Assembly (NCBI GenBank): GCA_963762885.1
Contig: CAVXNH010000048.1
Location: 62,001-126,000, forward strand
Reading direction: 5' to 3'
DNA: 64,000 nucleotides
Origin: JASHVB01 sp963762885
GTDB lineage: Bacteria > Pseudomonadota > Alphaproteobacteria > Acetobacterales > Acetobacteraceae
Shown: positions 1-7,765 of the stretch, one piece after another
Numbering within the stretch: position 1 is the first letter of the stretch
Layout of the letters: each line of letters opens with the position of its first letter
Notes under the pieces: generated by a model
Told to the model about the DNA's origin: nothing
Databases searched by the model: none
The model's input: only the letters and a program-made list of their open reading frames with translations
Position numbers and translations under genes: made by a program

Positions 1-426
1 GTCGGCGGCAAGACGCAGGCGCCAGCGTTGCGCGAGACCACCGGCATGTTCCGGCTGGATTACGCCCAGTTCCTCGAATTGGAATTGTTCACACGGTTCG
101 GCGGCGCGCCCGACGCGCGCGTGCAAAAGCAGATCGCACGTGGCGAACATCTGCGAGCCTTGCTGGTGCAGCCGCAATTCGCGCCGTTGCGCCTGGCCGA
201 CGAGGTGGCGCTGTCGCTCGCCTTGCGCGAGGGATTGCTCGATGCCGTGCCCGCCGCGTCGATTGCCGCGGTACGGCGGGCGCTGCCGGAGTGGCTCGAT
301 CAACATGCCGGCGCGGCGGTGGCGACGATCCAGCATGACGGCCGAATGGGAGACGCCGACACCGCGGCGTTGCGCGCGGCGGTCGTGGCGCTGTTGGCGC
401 AGCCGGGTGAGGCTCCCAATGGCTGA
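1..426 (+). CDS. atpA: F1 ATP synthase alpha subunit, C-terminal part (N-ATPase type; 5' end outside window)
   Basis: The reading frame is open from base 1 and enters with VGGKTQAPALRETTGMFRLD, the end of the nucleotide-binding domain of F1 alpha. The C-terminal helical domain follows (LELELFTRFGG, VQKQIARGEHLRALL). Only 141 residues are visible. Alpha and beta subunits form the catalytic hexamer of the rotary ATPase on the cytoplasmic face of the membrane. The stop overlaps the next start by 8 bases and the next gene is gamma. The order alpha-gamma at the operon end is that of the alternative N-ATPase operon (atpDCQRBEFAG), whereas ordinary F1 operons continue into beta and epsilon. The N-ATPase assignment is therefore from context, and the alpha identity from sequence. 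Confidence 0.9.
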   Translation, partial: VGGKTQAPALRETTGMFRLDYAQFLELELFTRFGGAPDARVQKQIARGEHLRALLVQPQFAPLRLADEVALSLALREGLLDAVPAASIAAVRRALPEWLDQHAGAAVATIQHDGRMGDADTAALRAAVVALLAQPGEAPNG

Positions 427-1243
427 GGACCTCGCCGCCGTCCGCGCCCGCATCCGCGGGGTGCAGCAACTGGACGCGGTGATCGGCGCGATGCGCGGCA
501 TTGCCGCGGCGCATGCGCAACAGAGCAGGGCGCTGCTGCCGGGATTTCGCGCCTATGCGGATGTGGTAGCGCAGGCGATCGCGCAAGCGTTGCGGCTGCG
601 TGACGACGATGCGCGGCGCGGGGCCGGCGGGGCCGGTGTCGCGCGCATCGTGTTCAGCGCGGAGCAAGGTTTTGTCGGGGGCTTCGCGGAACATGTGCTG
701 GAAGCCGCGGCGGCGCGGGGGCCGGCGGAGACTTTTCTGATCGGCAGCCGCGGGCTGCTGCTGGCGGCACCGCTGGGCATCGCGCCGGTCTGGCAAAGCG
801 CCATGGCGACGCAGGTCGGCGGCATTTCGGGGCTCTGCATCCGCATCGCCGAAGCGCTGTACGAGCGCATGGCGGCGCGGCGGATCGGTGTTGTGGAGGT
901 GGTGTTCCCGGCGTGGACGGCGGGCGCTGGCGCCGGCGTAACCTGCCGCTCGCTGTTGCCGCTGGATGCCCACCGTTTCGGTGGCGCGCCGGCGGGAGTG
1001 CCGCCGCTGACCACGCTGCCGCCAGAGGAGCTATTGGCAAGCCTGGCGGAGGAATACGTTTTCGCGTCGCTGTGCGAGGCGGCGATGCACGCCTTCGTTG
1101 CTGAAAATGAAGCGCGCGCCGCGGCCATGGTGCGGGCGCGCAGCAAGGTGCAGGATATGCTGGGGGAACTGACGCTGGAGGAGCACCGCGTGCGGCAGGA
1201 GGCGATCACGGCCGAGTTGGTGGAATTGGCGGCGGCGACATAA
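419..1243 (+). CDS. atpG: F1 ATP synthase gamma subunit, N-ATPase type
   Basis: This 274-residue protein is the central rotor shaft of F1. It starts MAEDLAAVRARIRGVQQLDA, the N-terminal coiled-coil helix of gamma, and ends in a second long helix (RARSKVQDMLGELTLEEHRV) that packs against it. The middle (IVFSAEQGFVGGFAEHVLE, FLIGSRG) is the Rossmann-like gamma core. The ATG at 419 overlaps the alpha stop, so translation is probably coupled. A longer open frame upstream is only an out-of-frame extension inside atpA. The sequence is divergent from housekeeping gamma, and no beta or epsilon gene follows, as expected for the last gene of an N-ATPase operon. Confidence 0.88.
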   Translation: MAEDLAAVRARIRGVQQLDAVIGAMRGIAAAHAQQSRALLPGFRAYADVVAQAIAQALRLRDDDARRGAGGAGVARIVFSAEQGFVGGFAEHVLEAAAARGPAETFLIGSRGLLLAAPLGIAPVWQSAMATQVGGISGLCIRIAEALYERMAARRIGVVEVVFPAWTAGAGAGVTCRSLLPLDAHRFGGAPAGVPPLTTLPPEELLASLAEEYVFASLCEAAMHAFVAENEARAAAMVRARSKVQDMLGELTLEEHRVRQEAITAELVELAAAT

Positions 1244-1257
1244 AGCGCGGAGCCTAA

Positions 1258-1418
1258 ACCTCTCCCGCGCTGCGCGCGGGAGAGGTCGAGGTGCGAAGCA
1301 CCGAGGGTGAGGGTGATCGGGTCGGCACGTAAGCAGGTAGAGCGAAGTGTGCCGACCCGATCACCCTCACCCTCGACGCTCACGCGTCTCGACCTCTCCC
1401 GCTCCCGCGGGAGAGGTC
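1258..1418. repeat. Dispersed intergenic inverted repeat, family A, copy 1
   Basis: This is a long palindromic element. Outer arms acctctcccgcg / cgcgggagaggt enclose gggtgagggtgatcgggtcg and its inverse cgacccgatcaccctcaccc. It fills the gap between convergent atpG and the LLM gene. A second, slightly degraded copy lies at 10547-10688. It may serve as a bidirectional terminator or be a small non-coding mobile repeat. No protein is encoded. Confidence 0.85.
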
Positions 1419-1420
1419 TT

Positions 1421-2644
1421 CTACTCCGCCACCACCGCCTTCACTTCCCGCAACCTCGGCGCCACCTCGCGCGCGAACAGCTTGATGCCCTTCACCAACT
1501 CCTCGTGCGTCATGAAGCCGGAGCGGCCGATCATCGCGAGATGCCCGAAACCACCGACCTTGTCATAGAACTCCATGATCTGCCGGTAGGTGCTGTCCGG
1601 CGTGCCGCAGAACAGAATGCCCTGCTGCATCGCCTCCTCTGTGGTTAGCGTCATCAGCTTGGCGGCATTCTGGCTGGCGGGGGCCACGCCCTTCTCCGCG
1701 TTCACCATGTCGGGTGCGGCAGCCAGCGGGCGCGGCGCGGTGCGATAGACCTGCGGGGCGAATTCCGGCGGCGTCATGCCGGGCAGGAACTTCGAAAGTT
1801 GCGGCGCCGATTTCAAACTGGTGTTGAGGAACCATAGCAGCTTGCTGCCGCCGGCACGGCCTTCCTCCTCGGTCTCGCCGACATAGACCATCGCCGCATA
1901 GGCGAAGTTGTCGGTGGTGACCTTCGGCAGCCCGGCCTCGGCACGGGCGCGGCGATGCGCCTGGTAGGCCCGCTTGGTGCCGTCCGGACCCCGCAATACC
2001 AGCACGTGCACCATGCCGCGCCGCCCGACTTCCGCTGCGGTATGGGGATCGCCGGTCGCCGACCACAGCCTCGGATGCGGCTGCTGCCAGGGCCGCGGCC
2101 AGATGTTGACGTGGCGATGCGTGAAGTACTTCCCCTCCCACGAAAACGGCCCGTCATGCGACGACAGCGTCTTGCGAATCAGGTCGATGGCTTCCCAATA
2201 GCGTTCAAGATTGCCCACCGGATTGGTGTGGTTCGACGCCATCTCGGTGCCGCCCGACTTCACAAAGCCGATCTCCAGCCGCCCGCGCGACATGACATCC
2301 GCGGTGGCGTATTCCTCGGCGATGCGCACCGGGTCCTCGCGCAGCGACACCAGAGTTCCCAGGCTCAGGATGCGCACCTTGCGGGTCTGCCGGGCCAGGA
2401 TGCCGACGAACATCGGATTGGCCGCCATCAACGAGTTGATGCCAGCGTGATGCTCGATCGCCAGCACGTTCATGCCTTCGTCGTCGCAGAGCAGGAACTC
2501 GTCGAGCACTTCCTCGTACAGATCGGCGGCGACCTTCGGGTCGCACCATTTGTTCGGCAGGCTGCCGCGCACCGAATCCGCCGCGGCCAGCACATCCTGC
2601 GGCACGTAGGGGTAGGGGATTTCGCACTGCCACCAGACGTCCAT
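1421..2644 (-). CDS. LLM class flavin-dependent oxidoreductase (luciferase-like monooxygenase)
   Basis: This 407-residue protein has the bacterial luciferase TIM-barrel. Visible hallmarks are the N-terminal strand and helix (CEIPYPYVP), EHHAGINSLMAANPMFVGIL, the substrate/flavin-side strand VRILSLGTLVSLREDPVRIAEE, GRLEIGFVKSGG, and a C-terminal GTPDSTYRQIMEFYDKVGGF helix. Such enzymes use reduced FMN and oxygen to oxidise small organic substrates in the cytoplasm. The ATG at 2644 follows a reasonable Shine-Dalgarno (ggaggg) and lies 34 bases after the alpha/beta hydrolase on the same strand. The two probably form an operon. The substrate cannot be inferred. Confidence 0.88.
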   Translation of the reverse strand: MDVWWQCEIPYPYVPQDVLAAADSVRGSLPNKWCDPKVAADLYEEVLDEFLLCDDEGMNVLAIEHHAGINSLMAANPMFVGILARQTRKVRILSLGTLVSLREDPVRIAEEYATADVMSRGRLEIGFVKSGGTEMASNHTNPVGNLERYWEAIDLIRKTLSSHDGPFSWEGKYFTHRHVNIWPRPWQQPHPRLWSATGDPHTAAEVGRRGMVHVLVLRGPDGTKRAYQAHRRARAEAGLPKVTTDNFAYAAMVYVGETEEEGRAGGSKLLWFLNTSLKSAPQLSKFLPGMTPPEFAPQVYRTAPRPLAAAPDMVNAEKGVAPASQNAAKLMTLTTEEAMQQGILFCGTPDSTYRQIMEFYDKVGGFGHLAMIGRSGFMTHEELVKGIKLFAREVAPRLREVKAVVAE

Positions 2645-2678
2645 GGAACTTTTCCCTCCGTGTGCCCTGGTGTTCCGA

Positions 2679-3464
2679 TCAACCGATGAAGCTGATGACG
2701 CGGTCGGCGAACGCTTCGGGTTGTTCTATCTCCGGATGATGCCCCGCGGCATCGATCATTGCGAAGCGAGCGCCGGGGATCAGCCCGGCGTAAGCGCGAC
2801 CGTATCCGGCGATACGATGCCGTCGGACGCGCCCCATAGCACCAGGGTCGGCACCGCGATGCGACCCAGCCAGCGCTTGAGTTGCGGGTTGTACATGTAG
2901 TCCTTCCAGCCATACAGGCACAGCGCGTCGCGGCCGCGCGCGTAGCGCACCAGCGCGGCGTCCTCCCAACTGTTGAAGTCAGGCGCGAAGCGCGCCGGAT
3001 CGTGCCATTCGCGTTCGCTCACCGTATTGGGATGCGTGTTGAACACATCGAGGATGTCGGCGGTTTCGCGGTCGCCGAGCTTGATGCCGAACGGGTCGAC
3101 CAGGATCAGTTTTTCTACCCGATGGCAGCAGGCGGCGGCGATCTCAGCGGCGATCCAGCCGCCGAACGAGAAGCCAAGCAATACGACTTTCTGCTGCGGC
3201 ATCGCTTCCAAAAGCGAGAGGTAGAGATGCACGAGGTCGGTACACCGTATCGAAATCCTCCGGCCGCGGGGAGTCGCCGAAGCCGGGATGCGAGGGTGCA
3301 ATGATTTCGGCGTGCCGTTCCAGCAGGTTCAGGAAGCGCGCGGACGGGGCGATCGGCTGCATGCCGTGCAAGGCCAGGATTGGCCGTCCCGCGCCGTGGC
3401 GCACGACCTCCAACTCGATGTCACGAACCTTGAGCAGGCTCGCTGAAGCCGGTGCGTCTGCCAT
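2679..3464 (-). CDS. Alpha/beta hydrolase (frameshifted twice in this sequence)
   Basis: Three overlapping frames join into one hydrolase of about 261 residues. Frame one gives MADAPASASLLKVRDIELEV through HGMQP and HPGFGDS. Frame two carries the nucleophile elbow GFSFGG (Ser near residue 100) and WGASDGIV (acid near 213). Frame three carries GHHPEIEQPEAFADRV (His near 242). The breaks are an extra base near 3240 (restoring DTVYDLVHLYL) and a missing base near 2806 (restoring SPDYGRAYAG). They cancel, so the total length stays a multiple of three. The start at 3464 has gggaggtgg upstream. The complete catalytic triad and normal length argue for sequencing error rather than decay. It is likely co-transcribed with the LLM oxygenase. 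Confidence 0.8.
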
Positions 3465-3515
3465 GGCCACCTCCCGAGCCCCAAGCAGACCATACATTTT
3501 CCGTCCTGGCCAACC

Positions 3516-4928
3516 CTACGGCGTTTCGCCAAGCACCGTGGCGATCGGTGCGCGTACGATCCATGCCGTGTTGTGCGCCGCGGTGATGTTGGCGTCATAG
3601 CCGCCCATGTAGATATTCGGGTCGCCGGCGAATGGCGATGCCACGATCGTCCGTGTTGCGATCAGTCTGCCGGCAATGCCGGCCAATGATCCGGTGATCT
3701 GGTGCAGGTCATAATGGCCGTTGGGGTGTCGGACGAGATACCAGCCGCCGCCTTCGAGCCGGTGCGTCGGGTCCAGCACGACGAGGCCCGGCGACGGGGG
3801 CGATGAGGCGGGAATATAGGCTTCCAGGCCGATCGCCAGCACCTGCGCGCCCCTGCTGTCGCGCAGCGGCGTCATGTCGTTATACGCAGCGATCATGTAG
3901 CCAACCCGCGTGTGCCAGGTCCGATCGAGCAGGGCGCCGAGATCGAGGTCAGTCGTTTCGCTACCGTCGCGCGGATCGATACGCACGATTCGCGCGTAGT
4001 TGCCCTCGACCGCGGCGAGCAAGACCTGGTCGGGGCCGCCGGCGGGATCGGCGATCACGGTCAGGCCGCGCAGGCCGGTCTGCGAATAGAACGGCCGCGG
4101 ATTGGTGTAGCGCAACTCCCAGTGCGGCGTTGCACCGTCGATGCGTTGCCAGACCTGTTGCCCGACGGCGGCATAGAGCGAGCCGTTGCATTCCGCGAAA
4201 CTGCTGACGCGCAGGCGCCCTTCCAGTCCGGGAAATCCGTCCGCGCGGGTGGTACGCGGATCGAATTCCGGGTCGGAGGACCAGGCGATGCGACCTGGTA
4301 CCGACGGATCGTACACGCCGCTGAAGATGCCACGCGGATCGGTGCCGGCGAACACGCGATCCACGCCGGTCTGGCGGTCGCGATGCGAGCCAATGCTCCG
4401 CACCTGTGGCAGGAAGTCCGGCGCGGTTGCGTCTTGCGACAGTATCGTCGTGATCCACGTGCCGGTGGCGTCGTCGCGGCTGAAGATCGCGTTGGTGCCG
4501 GTGCGGTCCCAGGAGGAGGAGAGCAGGATCTCGACCGGGGTTGGCAACGGGGCCCCATTGCGGTCGGTGGTGAAACGCACGTTTTGCAACGCCGAGATTG
4601 TGAAGTCGCGCATGCGGCCGGCGGGCATCCTGGCGTCGAACACTTGGTCAATGCGCCACGACGCTGTCGGTCCGTCCAGCACCAGGATGGTGGCGGGCTG
4701 CGGCCCCTCGATGCCCGGCCGGTCTTCCCAGTAGCCAAGCCCGGCGTAAAGCTTGCCGTTATGGACTGCGAGGTTGCGCAGTTCGGTGCCGCCCATGAAG
4801 CGGCCCGCGGCGTCGCGCGTGCCGGCGATGTAGGAGGGTTGGAAGCCGTCACCCGGCGACGGGGCGAACGCGGTAGCGATGAGCGCCCAGGATGCGAGCA
4901 GGAGCGCAAGGAGTTTGAGAGATGGCAT
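3516..4928 (-). CDS. Secreted protein of unknown function, probable beta-propeller
   Basis: The 470-residue product begins with a clear signal peptide (LKLLALLLASWALIATAFA, cleavage near residue 22), so it is exported. The rest alternates strand-turn segments: NLAVHNGKLYAGLGYWEDRP, VDRVFAGTDPRGIFSGVYDP, NGSLYAAVGQQVWQRIDG, GLRGLTVIADPAGGPDQVL. This spacing resembles propeller blades of the LVIVD/kelch/BNR kind, but I recognise no named family. There is no catalytic motif, lipobox or anchor. It stands alone, with its own strong intergenic repeat region upstream. Confidence 0.7.
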   Translation of the reverse strand: MPSLKLLALLLASWALIATAFAPSPGDGFQPSYIAGTRDAAGRFMGGTELRNLAVHNGKLYAGLGYWEDRPGIEGPQPATILVLDGPTASWRIDQVFDARMPAGRMRDFTISALQNVRFTTDRNGAPLPTPVEILLSSSWDRTGTNAIFSRDDATGTWITTILSQDATAPDFLPQVRSIGSHRDRQTGVDRVFAGTDPRGIFSGVYDPSVPGRIAWSSDPEFDPRTTRADGFPGLEGRLRVSSFAECNGSLYAAVGQQVWQRIDGATPHWELRYTNPRPFYSQTGLRGLTVIADPAGGPDQVLLAAVEGNYARIVRIDPRDGSETTDLDLGALLDRTWHTRVGYMIAAYNDMTPLRDSRGAQVLAIGLEAYIPASSPPSPGLVVLDPTHRLEGGGWYLVRHPNGHYDLHQITGSLAGIAGRLIATRTIVASPFAGDPNIYMGGYDANITAAHNTAWIVRAPIATVLGETP

Positions 4929-4950
4929 GGGTGATGATCAGATGCTTGGT

Positions 4951-5030
4951 GTTATACTAACCCGCCAAACGATTGAGACACGGCACCGGCCGCCCCACCC
5001 GTCATGGCCGGGCTTGACGGGTAGGGGCGG
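4951..5030. repeat. Dispersed repeat family B, solo half copy
   Basis: The end motif gttatactaacccgccaaac and the following cggcaccggccgcccca, then gtcatggccgggcttgac, match one arm of the complete palindromic element at 24042-24227, in the opposite orientation. Only one arm is present here. It is non-coding. Confidence 0.75.
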
Positions 5031-5053
5031 GTACGTGCGGCCGCACCATAGAA

Positions 5054-5211
5054 AGCTTTTATCACGGAGGAAGCGCGGAGGGCCACGGAGGGCCACGGAG
5101 CAGAAGATTGAATGCGCTTCGCGCGGAGCGCGTTTCTATACTGCTCCGTGGCCCTCCGTGGCCCTCCGTGGCCCTCCGTGGCCCTCCGCGCTTCCTCCGT
5201 GATAAAAGCTT
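5054..5211. repeat. Large inverted repeat with tandem gccctccgtg decamers
   Basis: The left arm (5054-5103, agcttttatcacggaggaag...) is mirrored by the right arm (5141-5211, ...cttcctccgtgataaaagct). The right arm contains the decamer gccctccgtg in tandem, about four copies; the left arm has two. The centre (5104-5140) is itself GC-rich and partly self-complementary (gcttcgcgcggagcgcg). It lies about 120 bases before the acyl-CoA dehydrogenase start, so it forms part of that gene's leader or promoter region. Confidence 0.85.
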
Positions 5212-5333
5212 GCGGGCTTGCCCGCCGCACGAGCGCCGCGAGTTGGCCCAAGACCATCCCATCCCAGCGCCACCATCATTGCCACTCGCCGCCCGCCTGC
5301 CCACAATCGCTCGCCCAATGACGGAGGCCGGCG

Positions 5334-6494
5334 ATGGACTTCATGCTCACCGACGAACAGCGGCAGATTTGCGAAAGCATCGCTCGCATTTGCGCGGAGT
5401 TCGGCGAGGACTACTGGTACCACAAAGACCTGAACCACGAATTCCCGCACGAATTCTCCCGCGCCTTTGCCGAGGCCGGCTGGTTCGGCGCGATCTTTCC
5501 GGAGGAATGCGGCGGCGCCGGTCTCGGCCTGACGGAGGCCGCCATCATCATGTCCGAAGTCGGCCGCAACGGCTTCAACGCCTGTTCCACACTGCACATG
5601 AACATGTTCGGCTGCCAGCCGATCGTGAAATTCGGCACCAGGGAACAGCAGCGCCGCTTCCTGCCGCCGATCATCGCCGGCACCGACCGCGCCTGCTTCG
5701 GCGTCACCGAGCCGGATGCCGGGCTCGACACCACGCATATCCGCACCTTCGCGGAACGCCGCGGCGACCGCTATGTGGTGAACGGGCGCAAGGTGTGGAC
5801 CTCCACAGCGCAGGTTGCCAACAAGATCCTGCTGCTGACCCGCACGCGCCGCTTCGAGGACAGCCCGAAGCCCAGCGCCGGGATGACGCTGTTCTACACC
5901 GACCTCGACCGGCGGAAGGTAGAGGTGCGGCAGATCGAGAAGTGCGGCCGCAACGCCGTGGATTTAAATGCGCTGTTCATCGACGGCCTGGAAATCCCGG
6001 AAGAGGACCGCATAGGCGAGGAAGGGCGCGGGTTCCAATATCTGCTGCACGGGCTGAACTCGGAACGCGTCATCGTTGCGGCGGGCATCCTGGGTGCGTC
6101 GCGCTACGTGCTGGACAAGGCGGTGCAGTATGCCAAGGACCGCGTGGTGTTCGGCCGGCCGATCGGGATGAACCAGTCGATCCAGCATCCGCTGGCGGAG
6201 TTGTGGATCCAGCAGCAGGCGGCGGAACTGATGCTGTTCAAGGGCGCGGCGCTGTACGACAGCGGGGCGGAATGCGGGCCGGAGGTGAATGCGGCGAAAT
6301 ACCTCTGCGCCGAGGTGTTCTTCAAGTCGGCGTCGCGCGCGGTAAGAACCCACGGCGGCATGGGCTATGCGAAGGAGTTCCACGTCGAGCGGTATTTCCG
6401 CGAGTCGATCCTGCCGCTGATCGCTCCGGTCAGCCAGGAGTTGGTACTGTGCTACGTGGCGGAGCGCGCGCTGGGGCTGCCGAAGTCGTATTGA
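5334..6494 (+). CDS. Acyl-CoA dehydrogenase family protein
   Basis: The 386-residue protein has the standard ACAD layout. There is an N-terminal helical domain (MLTDEQRQICESIARI), a flavin/substrate loop CFGVTEPDAGLDTTHI (121-136), a middle beta domain, and C-terminal helices with RTHGGMGYAKEFHVERYFRE (338-357). It would oxidise an acyl-CoA and pass electrons to ETF. The usual catalytic Glu of the MCAD-type YEGT motif is absent: residues 361-369 read PLIAPVSQE. A Glu is present in LNSERV (E244), the position used by isovaleryl-CoA and long-chain dehydrogenases. Catalysis from E244 is inference. No other fatty-acid gene adjoins it. The ATG at 5334 is close behind a ggaggcc Shine-Dalgarno. Confidence 0.9.
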   Translation: MDFMLTDEQRQICESIARICAEFGEDYWYHKDLNHEFPHEFSRAFAEAGWFGAIFPEECGGAGLGLTEAAIIMSEVGRNGFNACSTLHMNMFGCQPIVKFGTREQQRRFLPPIIAGTDRACFGVTEPDAGLDTTHIRTFAERRGDRYVVNGRKVWTSTAQVANKILLLTRTRRFEDSPKPSAGMTLFYTDLDRRKVEVRQIEKCGRNAVDLNALFIDGLEIPEEDRIGEEGRGFQYLLHGLNSERVIVAAGILGASRYVLDKAVQYAKDRVVFGRPIGMNQSIQHPLAELWIQQQAAELMLFKGAALYDSGAECGPEVNAAKYLCAEVFFKSASRAVRTHGGMGYAKEFHVERYFRESILPLIAPVSQELVLCYVAERALGLPKSY

Positions 6495-6746
6495 GACAAG
6501 GCCTTCGCGTTTGCCCGGCAGGCTGAGCAATGTCGGTGGGGCCATCGCCGGCCGTGTCGCCCGCCGCGCAACCATTCCCTTGCCTGTGTCGATTTGCGCG
6601 TCTGCCGCACAGATCATGTGCGACTTCGCAGAATTATCCGCGGATGCGGCAGTGATTAAGTGCTGCGGCGTCGGACTGGTGAGGGCATCAACCGAGTTGG
6701 CAATTCCGCCAGCCAGCCTCCACCGCCGCAGAGACAGGAGTCCATC

Positions 6747-6884
6747 ATGAGGAATTTCATTCTTGCCGCGTTCGCCGCGCTGAGCCTCGGCATCGGGTCC
6801 GCCAACGCTGCTCAGACCGTGACCAACCATCTGGGTCAGACCGTGTTTGGCCCTGACTATGGCAGCAACGCCGCCGGTGGCTAA
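6747..6884 (+). CDS. Small exported peptide, 45 residues, unknown
   Basis: A short frame starts at 6747 behind an acaggag ribosome site. It reads MRNFILAAFAALSLGIGSAN, a compact Sec signal peptide, with predicted cleavage at ANA-AQ. A mature tail of about 24 residues (AQTVTNHLGQTVFGPDYGSN...) follows. The signal peptide, good ribosome site and a terminator-like hairpin after it support a real gene despite the size. The longer in-frame opening upstream has no supporting signal. Function is unknown; the mature part has no Cys and no lipobox. Confidence 0.6.
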   Translation: MRNFILAAFAALSLGIGSANAAQTVTNHLGQTVFGPDYGSNAAGG

Positions 6885-6929
6885 TCGGTTCGCCGGCCAC
6901 ACAGAGACAAAGACTGACAAGACGCAGCA

Positions 6930-6961
6930 GGGGTCGGCGACTGGTCGGCCCCTTGCGTTTT
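6930..6961 (+). terminator. Rho-independent-like terminator after the small exported peptide
   Basis: A hairpin with 7-bp stem (ggggtcg / cggcccc, one G-T pair) is followed by ttgcgtttt. It lies 45 bases after the stop at 6884 and before the convergent tetR gene. Confidence 0.55.
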
Positions 6962-6996
6962 GTACGGGGCTCGGCGTCGCGTCGTCCGGGCCCCCG

Positions 6997-7629
6997 CTAT
7001 TTCCCTGGAGTATAGGCGCGCAGGAAGGTTCGCACCGCGGCGTCCACCGTCGCGTCGATTTCGGCATCAGTGGCGGACGGCGGCATGCCCAGGCTGGCCC
7101 GGAAATACACGCCGGCCGAACGTAGCATGCCGATGAACTGATCGGCGGCGATCAGCGGATCGGGCACTTCCAGCCGTCCGGCCGCCGCCTGTGCCACCAG
7201 CCAGGCACCGAACGTCCGCCGGAACAACTCCGGCCCGTTCTCATAGAACGCGCGCCCAAGCTCCGGGAAACGCACGCTTTCCGCCATGACCACCCGGTGT
7301 ATGGCCAGCCGCTCGGCGCCCAGCAGGAAGCGCAGGATGCGTTGGCCCAATGCGGTCAACACCGCGGCAAGATCGCCCGACGCCTCCGGCAGCAGATCGC
7401 CGAGCACCACGTTGTCGTGGCAGGCCTCGTTGATGATGCCGGCGAACAGGGCGTCCTTGGAGGTGAAGTGCGCATACAGGGTCGCCTTGGACACCCCGGC
7501 CGCCCGCGCAATGGCGTCCATGCTGACCGCGCCGTAGCCCTGGGCGATGAACAGTTGACCGGCAGCCTCGATCACCGCGCGGCGCTTCGGCGAATCGGCT
7601 TCGATCCGGACCAGGGAGGAATGGCTCAT
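6997..7629 (-). CDS. TetR/AcrR family transcriptional repressor of the adjacent efflux pair
   Basis: The 210-residue protein has an N-terminal TetR helix-turn-helix (RRAVIEAAGQLFIAQGYGAV, then AGVSKATLYAHF near residues 45-56). An all-helical ligand-binding C-terminus of the AefR-like type follows (GAERLAIHRVVMAESVRFPE). It is transcribed divergently from emrA. The shared intergenic region carries a perfect 19-bp palindrome and a related second palindrome around a promoter. Repression of the pump and of itself, relieved by a pump substrate, follows from this layout. Confidence 0.9.
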   Translation of the reverse strand: MSHSSLVRIEADSPKRRAVIEAAGQLFIAQGYGAVSMDAIARAAGVSKATLYAHFTSKDALFAGIINEACHDNVVLGDLLPEASGDLAAVLTALGQRILRFLLGAERLAIHRVVMAESVRFPELGRAFYENGPELFRRTFGAWLVAQAAAGRLEVPDPLIAADQFIGMLRSAGVYFRASLGMPPSATDAEIDATVDAAVRTFLRAYTPGK

Positions 7630-7672
7630 TTGTCCGCACAGATGACCGATCCGGCGTTGCGATACAAGAGGT

Positions 7673-7691
7673 AAACTGAACGGTTCAGTTT
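7673..7691. promoter_or_regulatory. TetR operator O1, perfect palindrome
   Basis: aaactgaacggttcagttt is a 19-bp perfect inverted repeat (9-bp arms, one central base). It sits 4 bases upstream of the -35 of the emrA promoter and 44 bases from the tetR start. Confidence 0.8.
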
Positions 7692-7695
7692 TTTC

Positions 7696-7724
7696 TTGAC
7701 GTTGGCATTACGGGCGTTTTATCT
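7696..7724 (+). promoter_or_regulatory. Sigma-70-like promoter for emrAB
   Basis: TTGACG (7696-7701) and TTATCT (7719-7724) are separated by exactly 17 bases and point toward emrA. The promoter is bracketed by the two TetR-type palindromes. Confidence 0.65.
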
Positions 7725-7729
7725 GGGGC

Positions 7730-7752
7730 CTGAACTGAACCGTATAGTTCAG
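7730..7752. promoter_or_regulatory. TetR operator O2, imperfect palindrome
   Basis: ctgaactgaaccgtatagttcag has 7-bp arms. Its core aactgaac-c-gtatagtt matches O1 in the left half-site and all but two bases of the right. It overlaps the expected transcription start of emrA, a position where a bound repressor would block polymerase. Confidence 0.75.
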
Positions 7753-7765
7753 GCAGGAGCCCCAG

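Noticed and set aside
140..418. Upstream extension of atpG
   Set aside because: It is out of frame with, and inside, the alpha-subunit gene. The gamma N-terminus starts at 419.
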